From: Sipunculus nudus
Taxonomy: Eukaryota > Annelida > Sipuncula > Golfingiida > Sipunculidae
DNA: 64,000 nt
Direction of reading: 5' to 3'
NCBI GenBank assembly: GCA_026874595.1
Contig: CM049306.1
Span: 83,354,142 to 83,418,141, forward strand
The notes beneath the pieces are model-generated. The model was given only the letters and a program-made list of their open reading frames with translations, searched no databases and was not told where the DNA came from. The translations under genes and the position numbers were made by a program. This document shows, in pieces, positions 32,201 through 43,670 of the stretch (position 1 is the first letter of the stretch; the number at the start of each line of letters is the position of its first letter).

Positions 32201-34139
32201 GGAAACTTTCAAGTGTTGCTCGACTTCCGTGTTTCATCTGGTGATAAAGTCCTGGAAAAGCACTTTCGCACATGCCCTAGAAACGCATCATATCGTTCCA
32301 AGACAGTTCAGAATCAGCTTATTGAACTGTGTGGAGATTATCTCAGAAAGAACATTATTGAGGAAATCAAGAGAGTGAAGTATTTCAGTGTTCTTGCCGA
32401 TGAGTGTACTGATGTGTCAAACAAGGAACAGCTTTCCTTAGTGCTGCGTTTTGTAGACAGCAAGAACAATATTCGTGAAGAATTTGTTGACTTTATACAT
32501 TGCAAGGATGGAGTCACTGGTGAGGCACTGGCGAGGACAATTCTCCGCCAACTGAGATCATTTGGACTGGATGTCAACTATATGCGGGGACAAGGGTATG
32601 ATGGAGCTGGGAATATGACTGGAAAAATTCGAGGCACTGCAGCCAGAATACAAAGTGAGATTCCCTCTGCATTGTATGTGCATTGCAATGCACACATATT
32701 GAATTTGTGCATCGTCAAATCCTGTGAGTTGCAACCTATTAGAAATATGATGGGAATCATGGTGGAAATCAGCATATTCTTCAGATATTCACCTAAGCGG
32801 CAGGAGAAATTAGAGGAGAAAATCAGAGAAATCTACCCAGGTGAAAAGAAAAATAAATTAATCAACATGTGTAAGACCAGATGGGTGGAGAGACACCAGG
32901 CCTTTGAGACATTCAAAGATCTTTATGTTGCTGTTGTGGATGTCTTTCAAGATATCTTAGAAAATCCTTCGCTTTGGAACCAAGAAAGTTTAACAAGCGC
33001 AAAATCACTGCTCTTGGCAGTTACAAACTTTGATTTCCTTATGGCGTTTGTTGTTTCCAAGAATGTTCTGGGCTTTGCAAAGGGACTGTCCTTAAGCCTA
33101 CAAGCCAGGAATCATAATATCTGCAAGGCGATGCAAGAGGTTTCAGTAGTTAAGAGTGCTCTTCAATCAACAAGAGAACACGTAGAGCCAAAAAACCAGG
33201 AATGGTATGAAATAGCTGAAAGCATGGGCAAGAGTGTGAATGCCGATGAGCCAAAGCTACCAAGGAAATGTGGACGTCAAAAAAACAAGAACAATACGCC
33301 AGCTAAAACCATTAAGGAACATTACAGAGTGACTCTTGCAGTTCCTTTCCTGGATCATATGCTCACACAGCTGGAAGATAAATTTGCGGAAAGCCAACAA
33401 AAAGCAACAAATGGGTTATTTCTTATTCCAAGTGGGCTTCAAGAAAATATTGACTGGAAAGGGATACTGCAAATCTATCAAGCTGATGTGCCCTTCCCAG
33501 ACAATTTTGACAATGAACTTGGAGGAAGAAATGGCAGTCATGGCAGGGTCGTGCCCCTTCAACACTTGAAGAAAGTATGGACCATGCAGACAAGGTTTTG
33601 TACCCAAACATTCACACCCTACTGCAAATCATTGCCACACTCCCAGTGACCACAAGTGAGTGTGAACGTTCCTTTTCCAGTATGAGGAGGCTAAAAACTT
33701 ATTTAAGAAGCACAATGGGACAAACAAGGCTGAGCGGGTTGGCGATGATGCACATTCATTATGAGAAAGACATTGACAAAGAGGCCATCATCAGTGAATT
33801 TGCAAGGAAGCATCCTCGCAGGATGGATTTAGTTGATATTCTTGACTCCGATGAGAAATAGTTGCAGGACTTAAACTGTCAACATACATGGTTATATTAT
33901 AAAACTGAGCATTCCTTTCTCTCAACTTATCAGAAACAAAAATGTCTGGTTTAAGTGCCCAAAAAACATGCTTCAATTTTGATTTCTGAATCCTCAAATT
34001 TAAAAAAATTTCTGCACCGTGTGAGGGGGACACCCCCTCCCACACCCTCCCCCCTCGGGCGCTACGCGCCCTCGAACTCCAGATAAGCAAGAATCTCACC
34101 CGTCGCCCCCCCTAACATTTTGTTCTGGATCCGCCACTG
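29284..34139 (+). mobile_element. hAT DNA transposon, near-complete autonomous copy (4.86 kb)
   Basis: Ends are CAGTGGCGGATCC (29284-29296) and its reverse complement GGATCCGCCACTG (34127-34139), a typical hAT terminus. Both ends continue into G/C-rich subterminal DNA (29297-29340 and about 34015-34115). The perfect flanking direct repeat is AGTGC (29279-29283 and 34140-34144), or GAGTGC if the terminal G is counted; this is shorter than the classical 8 bp, and hAT subgroups with 5-6-bp duplications are known. The element carries one transposase gene with a 1.3-kb intron. Only one frameshift was detected, so the copy is young. Confidence 0.88.
30053..33861 (+). pseudogene. hAT transposase (TTF zinc finger, DUF4371, hAT C-terminal dimerisation), one frameshift
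   Basis: Cut-and-paste transposase with an RNase H-like fold. Exon 1 (30053-30116) encodes MKRQSSLKQFLTPKRSRAFAE, a PCNA-clamp-like Q..L..F start common in these proteins. The intron is 30117-31427, and exon 2 restores the frame at DSPSCSG. In order: a TTF-type zinc finger (Cys near residues 127, 153, 156, His about 193), DUF4371, catalytic Asp in ADECTD (codon 32399) and in GYDGAGN (codon 32600), a CNAHILNL motif, and after a frameshift the SECERSFS block with the third acidic residue (codon near 33664) and the dimerisation domain to the stop at 33861. The shift (one base lost or two gained) lies about 33520-33535, just before the W..W segment. The frame is otherwise open for about 800 residues. 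Closest named relatives are ZMYM/DUF4371-type hAT proteins. Confidence 0.88.
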
Positions 34140-34300
34140 AGTGCGGCCAGATTTTGTGGATCACCACGTCTGGCCACATTATTTTATTTTTGCGGGATGT
34201 TTTGTTAATTTGATTAGTGGAACTTTATATAATTTATAACATCAACAATATATTGGGGACCATAAGTCAGCTCTGACCATAAAAGGTAATCAGCTTTCTA
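34140..34300. other. hAT insertion flank with short inverted repeat
   Basis: Host or older transposon DNA right of the insertion; contains GGCCAGA...TCTGGCC (34146-34175). DNA left of the insertion (29160-29283) has a short frame ending ASKQILGLPKVQFCPSKQVL that might belong to the same older gene as the downstream Ulp1-like pseudogene. Confidence 0.3.
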
Positions 34301-35056
34301 AGAGGCGCCGTCTTTCAGTGAACAGATGGTTGCCTCAGCTAGACCTGTCAATTACTGACAAAAGAAAGATAGAACATTTTCAAAAATAAGATGATAAACA
34401 TATGCATGCTGTGCATAAGATTCTAACCGAGAAGTTCAGAGAAATTAATGGTTTTCAAAGCACCCTCTGCTCCAGTGTACAAGTTGAACCAAATTCAGGG
34501 AAGTGGGATAATAAAACTCATGACAATATGGAAACTAAACGTTCCATATTTTAACGAATACACTACAAAGGAAATGATCATTGGGTTAATGCGTTCCAGA
34601 AACGTAAGGATGGTTCCATTTATTTATTGGATATCTTTTGTCCAAAGGGGAAAATTTCAACATGGATTTGACAAAACACATATAGAAATAGTAATACAAT
34701 TCTCGAAAAGGCATAGACTGTGGCATGTTTGCAACAACTAATGCTGTTGAATTTTGTTTTAATAAATTCGAGGGCATAGGAACAGGAAAAACAATGTGCA
34801 TTTTTTATCAAGAACTTCTTCGTGACCATTTAATTCAGTGTCTGCAAGATGGGAATATGTCCCATTTTCCCAATTAAAGGCCAACTGCATTTGCATCCCA
34901 TGCACCATTCAGACATATCAATGAATTGCTACTGTAAGCAGCCGGACTGTACAGCTGACATGGTTCTATGTGACAATTGTGACAAATGGTTCTACTTTTC
35001 ATGTTCCACTTGTTCAGTATCGGGGAGAAAAAAAGTGGATTTGTCACCTATGTAAA
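34300..35056 (+). pseudogene. Ulp1-like cysteine protease plus C-terminal PHD finger, decayed
   Basis: Ulp1 (C48) proteases cleave SUMO-type modifiers, and in transposons they often accompany the transposase. Three frames must be combined. One (34561 onward) has HYKGNDHWVNAF with the catalytic His in DHWV, then SIYLLDIF with a candidate acidic residue. The next (34713 onward) has IDCGMFATTNAVEF with the catalytic Cys after Asp, followed by LLRDHLIQCLQDG. The third (34921-35055) has CYCKQPDCTADMVLCDNCDK and WFYFSC, a PHD finger whose last part, W-I-C-H-L-C, reads in another frame up to the stop at 35054-35056. Several frameshifts and stops exclude function. It may belong to the same ancient element as the pseudogene at 36.8-38.7 kb, or to a separate one. 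Confidence 0.7.
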
Positions 35057-36829
35057 TAGGGAACAAATTTTATCAAAATGTATTTCACATTCAAGTTCTG
35101 CAAATATTTTATATAAGTTTTCTTGGTTGTCCATTGTGTACACAATTTTCCTTGGGATAATGGTGTTTACAAGTCAAATTTTATATTCAAAGCCATATTC
35201 AAATATTCTTGGTTGGCTAGATTTTTAGTGGGATAAGTGCAGGTTTAACAGAATGGTTTGTCACAATATATTTCTCTTTTGTGCTTATTTTTTTATAAGG
35301 TTAATGGTTTTCTTTATAAATATTTATTGTATTTCATATTTCTGTATTTATTGTGTTTTGTTGTTAAAATAAATTCTTTGCAGCCAAAAAGTGCTTTTTT
35401 TTCACTTCCTCTGAATAAAAACACCCAAGAAATATTATGAGTGATAATTGTATTCTTTATTTTAATTTTAAAATTAGGCCAGCTTGTATAATGATTAAAA
35501 TTAAAGTATTGATAATTTCCTTGGTCTTCTCCCGCATGGTGCCTTCTGTTTCGTTTATATATAAATATTACTAATGGGACTGGAGCTACGTTTTTTACAG
35601 CTTAAAAATGCGCTGAATAGGCGATCCCACACTATTTTGAGTTTTGAATAATGTAAAAGAAATTGTGTAAAATGAAGAATACCTTCCGCAAAATGTTTGT
35701 ATGTTTGTAACAGTAAGAATGGACTATATGCAGTATACTGTTTTTATAGTAAGAATTACCATACCTCGTGCTCACTGATACCAGTTTACATATGAACGAC
35801 AGACATCATAAAATTTCGGGAGCATAGGGATTTGTGTTCTCATTATAATTCTACGCAAAGCGTTCCCTCTATAAGGATTATAAATTTTCCACAGCCACTT
35901 TTTAATTTATTTTTTCATTTTTTTTAAAGAAATTAAAGGTTATAATAAAAAATGTCAATCACCATTCAATTTTATAATAAGACCCATCAGTTTTCCAATC
36001 ACGGCAGATCATTACGACCGGAAGTCCACCCAATTCCATCTAATTTACAGGCATCACGTATCAGCAGAAGATAAAATTGGCAGGATTTTTTGGTGCATGC
36101 AGGATTCGCTCCATCAAAATGCATCTGTATTTTTAGGCTAACTGTGGATGTATCGATGACATGAAGTTTTTGATGCATGTGAATAAACTAATCATGTCAC
36201 ATGGCCATGTGGTTCCGTCACTAAATATTGACCGTTTTTTTTCCTTTCCTTTTTAATAAAGGGATGCTTTAAATTATAGTCATGATATCTTATATATTTC
36301 GGTCACAAAGGTCATAGAATATATCACTTTTATACTGAATATAGACCACAGTTTTTTTTTTAATATTGGCGTGTCGGAATAACACATTAAGTGTGAAGGA
36401 ATCACTTTTTTAAATGTAGAAGTCTATTTTCTTTTCGTAGGCCCAAGTAATCATTTCTGTATTAGTAGAGACAAACAAAAATAATATTATGTAGGGCCTA
36501 CTGATAAGGGATTATTGAAAATGCTTATTGATTCCAGAGTCTAAATTTTATTTTCCTCCCATAGCTTGAGCATTATGGCGTGACGCAATCACAATTCAAC
36601 TCTCTTCCCTTGTTTTCAGGATACCGAAACAAATACTTTTTTGACGGAATCACTCTGTGAAGGAAATATGAAAAAGAATCCAGAGCGGAAACGATATCAT
36701 ATACTTACCTTATTGCACTTTTGAAAAAGCCCTTCGTTTCGGTATTGTAAACTTTTAATTTTCTCCCATAACATTATGCGTTATAACCTGACTGAATCAC
36801 TCTTGGTTTTCAGAATGCCATAGTCTGCT
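35057..36829. other. AT-rich DNA with scattered GTGACGGAATCAC-type motifs
   Basis: No coding sequence was seen. Variants of a 13-bp near-palindrome occur at about 36372-36384 (GTGTCGGAATAAC), 36393-36405 (GTGAAGGAATCAC), 36580-36592 (GTGACGCAATCAC), 36642-36653 (TGACGGAATCAC) and 36789-36800 (TGACTGAATCAC). The inverted form appears right of the Academ-like element. Confidence 0.5.
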
Positions 36830-38715
36830 GTTTAGCGCCAACGTCAGCGTAGACAAAGATTACGACAATATGAGAATGAATACTCAAAATACAGAGAAGC
36901 TGCCATGAAAAGGAAGCGGAATCGAAATAAGATGATGGATGATGATGAATTGAAGGACCTGAGAAAGAGGACCAAGCTAGCTAGACGAGAGTGGCGGACA
37001 AAAAGTCGTGAAGTCAAGCATCGCAAACTGAATGATGACATTCATGTCCCAGTGGATGAAGTTTTCGAATTCCCGGGATCTTTGAGAAATTGCAGGCGTA
37101 AAGTTGAACAAGCTTTACCGAAAAGCTTGTTGTTCGGAGGCTGACTTGTGATGTACTGAACTTGAAGAGTAAACATCTCGACATTCGACAAAATCCAAGA
37201 ACATGGGTTAATGATGAAACTCTCTAAAGGTTAAAGAGTTCTATAAACTGGATTCTATTTCTCGCGTCAGACCGTTGAAAGCAGATGTAACCACGCGATC
37301 AGGTATCCAGATGGTACGAAGGAAAAGATGCAGAGGATACACATGACTATAACAAGAAGCGAAGTGTTTGAGGCATTTAAAGTGGAAAATCCAAATACTA
37401 TGATTGGGAAATAAAAGTTTTCAGAGATTCGCCCTCGTAATGTACTCCTGTCTTCAAAGATGCCGCACAATGTTTGTGGTCGCATGTACCACATAATATT
37501 TTCCTGATGTTCTAGAGCCAACAGCGCTTTAACCCTGATGTACCTCTTTGTTGAATGGAAATTTCTTAGTCCTTTGTGTCTCCGATGTTAAATCAGAAGA
37601 ATGCATGTCCAGCAACTGCACAGAATGCAAGGACCAAAAACTCTTCCAGCAGAACATCGTTAGTAAGCTAGACCTGACTGGCAGAATCAAATGGTGCCAG
37701 TGGGAGGAAGACGAATCTGGCTTTCTGGAGAAGAAGCCCTCGCTGGGAACGGTAGAAGACGCAACGGACAACTTGAGCGCACACTTTTAAAGTTCCCTTT
37801 TCATGTCTTTATCAAAAGGAAACATGTTAGCAGCAAAAGAGGCTTACAGCACAACATGCGTGCTGCAGATGGACTTTTATGAGAACTTCACTGTTTCTGC
37901 ACAGGATGAAATCCAGTCCGCTCATTGTATAGCAGAGACATTGTATACGGTTACCACCTGGCATAACACCCATTATCCTGGCCTATATATAGGAAAAGAC
38001 CTGCCTGTGGTTAACATTGTGATAATCTGGACCGACGGACCAAGCATTCAATAAAAGATTATGTATATATTTGCTCTAATCCATAAGCTCCAAGAAGATT
38101 TCGAGCTCGGAATAATATGGAACTGTTTTGCCACCAGCCACGGGAAAGGGCCCAATTATGTAATTGGTGGACAAGCCAAACGAATTGTACATCAGATAAT
38201 AATGACAAGGAAAAGAGCAAAGGATCAGTGGAGCAGACTCATTCAATGGCATCATTCATCCCCGCCCTCAAAATCAGTACAGTTTCGCCTAGATGAAGCC
38301 CCAGATAAAGTTGCATCTGGTGTTGCTACCGACAAGAATGGTGAACCTATGATAGAATTTGTTTCAGATGAATTCTCTGTTGTGCAAGCTCCAAAGGCCA
38401 CAAAACCCATTGATGCACCCCCCCCCCCCCCGCCCCTCTCATCCAGGGACTAGATCACGATCTACCACAACGTTCTCACCGGAAAAAGCAACAGTAAAGA
38501 AAACGAAATCGGCTGCCAGCGACAAAGTGACAGCCAGGAGTGAGTAGTATCCATGTGCCAAGTGTGATTGGGCCTTAAGAGACGAAAATTATCCTAAAAA
38601 AATCGTGATGACTGGTTGAAGTGCAGTGTTTGCAAAAATGGTTCCATGAAATATATGCAGAAGACATTGGTATAATAGATGACACAGATAATTTTACTTG
38701 CATGAATTTCTTATT
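36830..38715 (+). pseudogene. Transposase-like repeat protein (WTDGPS / ATSHGKG family), decayed
   Basis: Broken into several frames but colinear: a basic Arg/Lys-rich N terminus (RKRNRNKMMDDDELKDLRKR, 36905 on); then SEIRPRNVLLSSKMPHNVCG (about 37420-37480); CMSSNCTECKDQKLFQQN (37590-37650); IKWCQWEEDESGFLEKKPS; LQMDFYENFTVSAQDEIQSA (37863 on); WTDGPS (near 38028); WNCFATSHGKGPN..IGG..KRIV (38115-38190); an acidic tail; and a C-terminal double-Cys zinc-finger-like piece (CAKCDWALRD, then CSVCK..WFHE in the next frame, to about 38715). I know this pattern from unnamed multi-copy invertebrate proteins; Asp in MDF, Asp in WTDG and the SHGKG block suggest a DDE-type nuclease core (inference). 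The usual DG in the DGIGG block is YV here, so even without frameshifts it may be inactive. Confidence 0.6.
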
Positions 38716-38807
38716 GACCATGAACTCTGTCAACAAAAGAAGTGTTCTTTTCCTGTTATCAACTAAAGGGCCGGTGGTCATGCGGGGAATATCTTTATTA
38801 CTTATAA

Positions 38808-39137
38808 TAGTCAAGCAGATCCATGCAGAAAAGCATAAGAATTGTGGGTTTTGTGGAAAAAACATGAAATTTTGCACACATAATTTTCAATAGTTTTCTA
38901 TACTGAAAAATATTGGATATGGAGCCAATCGCGAAAATTCAAAATGGCCGCCATTTTCCAAGATGGCGGACATGAGTCATGAAAAATCCCTAATAAATAA
39001 TTAAAAAATCAGATTCGATGATATCTGCCTGAAAATTTGCACTAATGTGGAGATTTAAATAAAGAAGAATACAAGATGTGTAAACAATTAACAAATTCAA
39101 AATGGCCGCCATTTTCCAAGATGGCGGACGAATTATG
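38808..39137 (+). repeat. Left terminal inverted repeat of Academ-like element
   Basis: About 330 bp, reverse complement of 45057-45367. Contains two copies of the palindromic block AATGGCCGCCATTTTCCAAG/ATGGCGGAC (38941 and 39102). The tandem unit (about 157 bp) continues past the arm, with a third copy at about 39256-39290. Confidence 0.85.
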
Positions 39138-39295
39138 AATAATCTCGAAAATAATCCGAACAATTTTGGATTTGTTAAAAAAAAATGCATGAAGACTTGC
39201 ACTTATGTGGAGATTGTAATAAACAAAACAGAAGCTGCACCTGCAATTGAAAAAGTGGTCGCCATTTTCCAAGATGGCGGACATTGCGCAAAACT
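38936..39295 (+). repeat. Three ~157-bp subterminal tandem units with ATGGCGGAC hairpins
   Basis: GCCATTTTCCAAGATGGCGGAC occurs at about 38950, 39108 and 39263. Between them TTGCACT.ATGTGGAGATT recurs (39039 and 39199). Each block can pair with itself (GGCCGCCAT against ATGGCGGAC). Such arrays are typical transposase-binding regions. Confidence 0.8.
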
Positions 39296-39841
39296 ATAAT
39301 TCGATATGCGCGGTTGTACGTATCATCGCTGCAACGGCAAATATCGCATACATGTCTTTTACTTACTTATTGAAAGAATTGTATCAAAATAATGTACATG
39401 TATCTAATAGACAATCTACCTGTCAATCGTAAAGAGCACGAAATACTCCTAACTATAAATAATTATTTTAATTCCATTTTGATATTATTTTCATGAAGGA
39501 AATAGTGTAATTTGAAGTACATCAGAAATTGGGTGTAAAATGTTAGCGTTGACTTGGTACGTACGTATGCGTGTTTATGTTATGAATGAAAGTTTATGAC
39601 AAGGTATGTTTGAATTCAGTTCTAAAATACCCCACATTTAATTCTATGTTTGCATGTATTTGTAGGCACAGTCAAAGTACAGAGAATACATGTCTGACGA
39701 GTAACATTCCCAGAAGTATTCACTATGTCTGAGGCACAATCCAATGTTGAAGCTGCATCGGCAGATTCTTCCACCTGCCAGTTGGAATAGGACAAGTGCG
39801 TTATATGTCAACAAAATACATCAGAGGTACTTCAGTGTCCA

Positions 39842-41481
39842 ATGGACTCAAAACGTACAGACATCGATGCAGGACTTGGATACAGCACACTGTCGAACAA
39901 TGTCAGACGTTTTCATGAACTTAGTTGTTTACCAGTAAAACCGAAATTTGACGTTTCAAAAATTGAACTAAGCACACTAGTTGAGACCTTCAAAGAAAAA
40001 CAGGCGAAACTGCACAAGACATGTAACACCCTCTTCAATAAAACAAAGCTACTTCGAGCTGAGAAAAGAAAATCTACTGAAACCGAAAGTGAAGCCAGCA
40101 GCATTACCAAGAAATGTACCCGGAAGGCGTGTAGTACTGTTGCTGCCGGTCCAGAGGATGCCTGCTTTTTCTGTGATGACACATCCGGGGACCTGCACAA
40201 AGTGGCAACGTTTCGCCTCGATCAACGTGTCAGAAAGTGTGCGTCTATGTTGGAAGATAGCCGATTACTTGGCAAACTTAGTGCCGGTGATATGATCGCA
40301 CAGGATGCGGTATACCACATCAGCTGTCTGTGCACATTATATAAGAAAGCTGACAGAATGCAGTCCAGTAAAGACGAGAGCAGCAAAGAGAGAAGACTTC
40401 ATGGTATAGTTCTAGCAGAACTGCTGTCATACATAGAAGATACGAAGCTTGACAATACAACGGAGACCAACGTATTCAAGTTAGCGGACCTCGGTAAGAT
40501 GTACACATCCCGCTTTGAACAACTGGGTGGTGCTATGAAAACTCGACTCCATACCACTGAGCTCAAGAATAGAATCCTGGCACATTTTGAGGATATGGAA
40601 GCCCACAGACAAGGTCGTGATGTCTATCTTGCTTTCAAGGATGACGTTGGCTTTGCACTAAAGATGGCCTTTGAAAAAGATTATGATGACGAAGCCATCA
40701 CCCTCAGCCAGGCAGCAAAAATTGTTTGTAAAGATATGCTCGACGCCGACAAAACAGTATTCAGTGGTACATTTGACAGTCAGTGTCAAGAAACAGCTGT
40801 GCCACAATCCCTTGTAACCCTGATTGCAATGATCTTAGGTGGGCCAAATATTGTGACACAATCTGAAAACGTGGTCGAGACACAGGCAGTCCTTACCATA
40901 GCACAGTTGCTACAGTACAACTGCACCATTCGTCGGCGTGAAGGATCTACTGCCTCTTACAATAGCCGGAATCGTGAGCCTCCAGTAGCAGTATACGTTG
41001 GACTGTTGCTGCATGCAGAAACCAGGAAACGGGGACTTATTGACAAGATGCATACTCTAGGAATCTCGGTCTCCTACGATCGTGTATTGGCTCTGTCCAC
41101 TGACATGGGAAACGCTGTCTGCGATAGATTTGAGGAAGAGCAAGTCGTTTGTCCCGCTATACTTAGAACAGATCTCTTCACAACCGCGGCCGTCGACAAT
41201 ATTGACCATAATCCGAGTTCAAACACATCTCAGGGATCCCTACATGGTACAGGTATATCCATATTCCAACACACTGATCTTGGTTCCAAGGGCAAGGAGC
41301 GCACACAGGTGATCCTGAATCCCGACGGTACGCGTCGTAAGTCAATCGCGCCACTCCCTGAAAGTTATACATGTGTCCCACCAGCGTCACTTCGAGAGAA
41401 GGAGCCCACAGTACCAGACGTCAACACCCCACTGATAGGAGCATGTACAACAATACCTGGAGCCATCCAAGAACAAGAAAG
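39842..41481 (+). CDS. Academ-like transposase exon 1, long intact frame
   Basis: Open from the internal Met at 39842 to the donor at 41481 (about 546 codons). Carries the Cys/His motifs CFFCDDTSGDLH and YHISCLC, a helical middle, and near its end STDMGN and VDNIDHNPSSNTSQGSLHGT, which I regard as candidate catalytic Asp blocks of the transposase core (inference). Confidence 0.75.
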
Positions 41482-41769
41482 GTTTGTGTTGTGCTACTGA
41501 CGCAGAGTATGATGAAATACATATTCATATACATGGATGTATGTAGTAGCCTAGACCTAGCGAGTAGATTAAACTACCATAGTTCGTACTTCGTACTATG
41601 TAGGTGTGTGTATGCAATAGCAGTGGAATTAGGGAAGTTCATAAAAGTAATAGAATGCTCATAACCCTGCTTCGCTATTGGTGTTAGCATAGATGGTAGC
41701 GCACAAATTGTAATACATGTAGTGGCGGTGGATTACTATTACATAGCTTGTCCTAACGTTTCTTTTTAG

Positions 41770-42499
41770 GTGGCTCAATCATGTAAAACAAATCCATGAA
41801 GATGACAAGGAGCCAGACATGTGCATGTCATGGGCAGCATTCCACGCAAGCAATGTGACAGAAGAAGTATCGTCAACCGACATTAATGCATTGTTGCAAC
41901 TGTTTCGGGATCAAGCTCACTCACCTGCAATGATTAAACACTCAATGAATATCGTTAAACAAAACGTAAATTTGCTCAATCCTGGCCAGATTCCTGTTGT
42001 AGTTTTTAATCAACCACTGTATGCCTTAGCAAAGCTTGTACAGTGGAACTGGCCAGACACACACGGTGAGAGTCATTTTGTAGTGATGCTTGGTGGTTTA
42101 CATACAGAAATGGCAGCATTTAGCACACTTGGTGATTGGATGGAGGGCAGTGGATGGACCGCTGCTCTCACGGAGGCAAATATTGCAAATCCAGGCACAG
42201 CCGACTCTTTCTTGAAGGCGACACACGTATCACGAACCAGACATGCGCACCAGGTGACCGCTTGTTGTCTGCATATCCTTATGCAAAAGGCTTACGTTCA
42301 ACATAAAGAGGGCCTTTTCGACAATGAAGACCTACCCACTTTCGATGCCTGGAAAGCCACGATGATATCGGAGCATCCTCAGTTCCAGTACTGGTCGTTA
42401 ACTCTGGATTTTGAGTTGGCTATTCTCAACTTCGTGCAGTCTATCCGACAGGGAAACTTTCAGCTGTACATTGACGCTTTGGTGAAGCTGATGCCATAG
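41770..42499 (+). CDS. Academ-like transposase exon 2, first segment to a premature stop
   Basis: Starts after acceptor CTTTTTAG at 41769 and reads WLNHVKQIHEDDKEPDMCMSW to VKLMP and TAG at 42497. The frame continues past it (FCALDHVNYARWVPVHIRDM), and relatives have Trp there, so TGG to TAG is the likely change. Includes VVMLGGLHTEMA. Confidence 0.7.
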
Positions 42500-42944
42500 T
42501 TCTGTGCCTTGGACCACGTGAACTATGCACGCTGGGTCCCAGTTCATATTCGGGATATGCTGGCCCTCCAAGAAACACATCCTGATGTGGCTGCACACTT
42601 CAAACAAGGCCATTTTGCTGTCCCTGAAGACTTTCTCTGCAATTTCCATAGATCACGCTCACGAACAAAATAACAAACTTGTGAAGGGTGATGGAGGCGC
42701 AATTGGCTTAACGGAAAATTCGTCGGCACTTCGTCGCTGGATGGTTTCTGGCCCGGAAATTTCTCGTGTCATACACGAATTTGAAGCATCTCAGGAACTG
42801 ATCAAAGTGAACCAAAGTAAAGGTCCTAATATCCTACATCATGACCGGACAAAAGGGGTACAGAAAACCTTCAAGAAGCAAGTCTCTGATTTGTGCACTA
42901 CTATTTAGAAGATAGGAAATCCATTCCTCGAACAGAGCAAAGAC

Positions 42945-43487
42945 TTGCTTGTTCTAGATAGTAGAGATATCCTTGATGAGCAGGTGGCAGCAACTGTCAA
43001 AAACATCGAAAGTATTGGGCAAGATCAATACCAGCAGTTCGTTCAAGCCAGGCTAGGCACATCAGAAGCAAGAACAAGAACACTCTTCGACCCAATTCGC
43101 AAAAACAAGTTACCATTGTTCAGTCGACCACCAGTGAAACAGTTGTCCAAAGAAAAACAACAGATATGTTCTCTGAAGCAGAATTGTTCATTGTTCTCAC
43201 AGCTGTATGTTTCCTGCCAGGTGCGCGGTGGAGACCTTGATGAAATTTTTCAACACGAAAATCAGTCTAGTCCGCCATCGTTGTCACAATTTGGAGAAAT
43301 CAGGTCAGGAACGAAGTCAACCTTGGTATCATGCATTGAGAAGGGGTTAGCAAACACAGACGTGAGACCAGAAGTTGATGCTATACTCCTCGACGGTGCA
43401 GCTCTAGTCAACATGCTAAAGCCTGGTGTTTGCAAGACTTTCCTGCGCTATGCGCAAGATGTATTCTTGAAATACATCAGGTCATAA
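42945..43487 (+). CDS. Academ-like transposase segment with XPG N-like motif
   Basis: Begins after the stop at 42906 in the same frame. Ends ILLDGAALVNMLKPGVCKTF and LRYAQDVFLKYIRS before TAA (43485). The Asp of LLDGAALV is in the position of the metal-binding Asp of an XPG N-region. The frame continues past the stop as LVWDEYLPNSLK. Confidence 0.65.
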   Translation: MLVLDSRDILDEQVAATVKNIESIGQDQYQQFVQARLGTSEARTRTLFDPIRKNKLPLFSRPPVKQLSKEKQQICSLKQNCSLFSQLYVSCQVRGGDLDEIFQHENQSSPPSLSQFGEIRSGTKSTLVSCIEKGLANTDVRPEVDAILLDGAALVNMLKPGVCKTFLRYAQDVFLKYIRS

Positions 43488-43670
43488 CTGCAAGAAGTCA
43501 AAAGAATCGACCTCGTTTGGGATGAGTATCTGCCAAATAGCCTGAAATCGACAACAAGAAGCAGACGTGGAAAGGGTATTAGGAGACGTGTAACTCCGGA
43601 AAGTAAGCTGCCTGGCAACTGGGAAGCATTTCTCAGACTTGACGAGAACAAGAAAGAACTATTTAAGTTC

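Noticed and set aside
36905..37144. Basic, leucine-containing frame that looks like a bZIP factor
   Set aside because: It is colinear with the other fragments of the transposase-like pseudogene and lacks a leucine heptad; better explained as that protein's basic N terminus.
39102..39432. Small frames MAAIFQDGG and MKKWSPFSKMAD
   Set aside because: They are translations of the subterminal repeat units of the Academ-like element.
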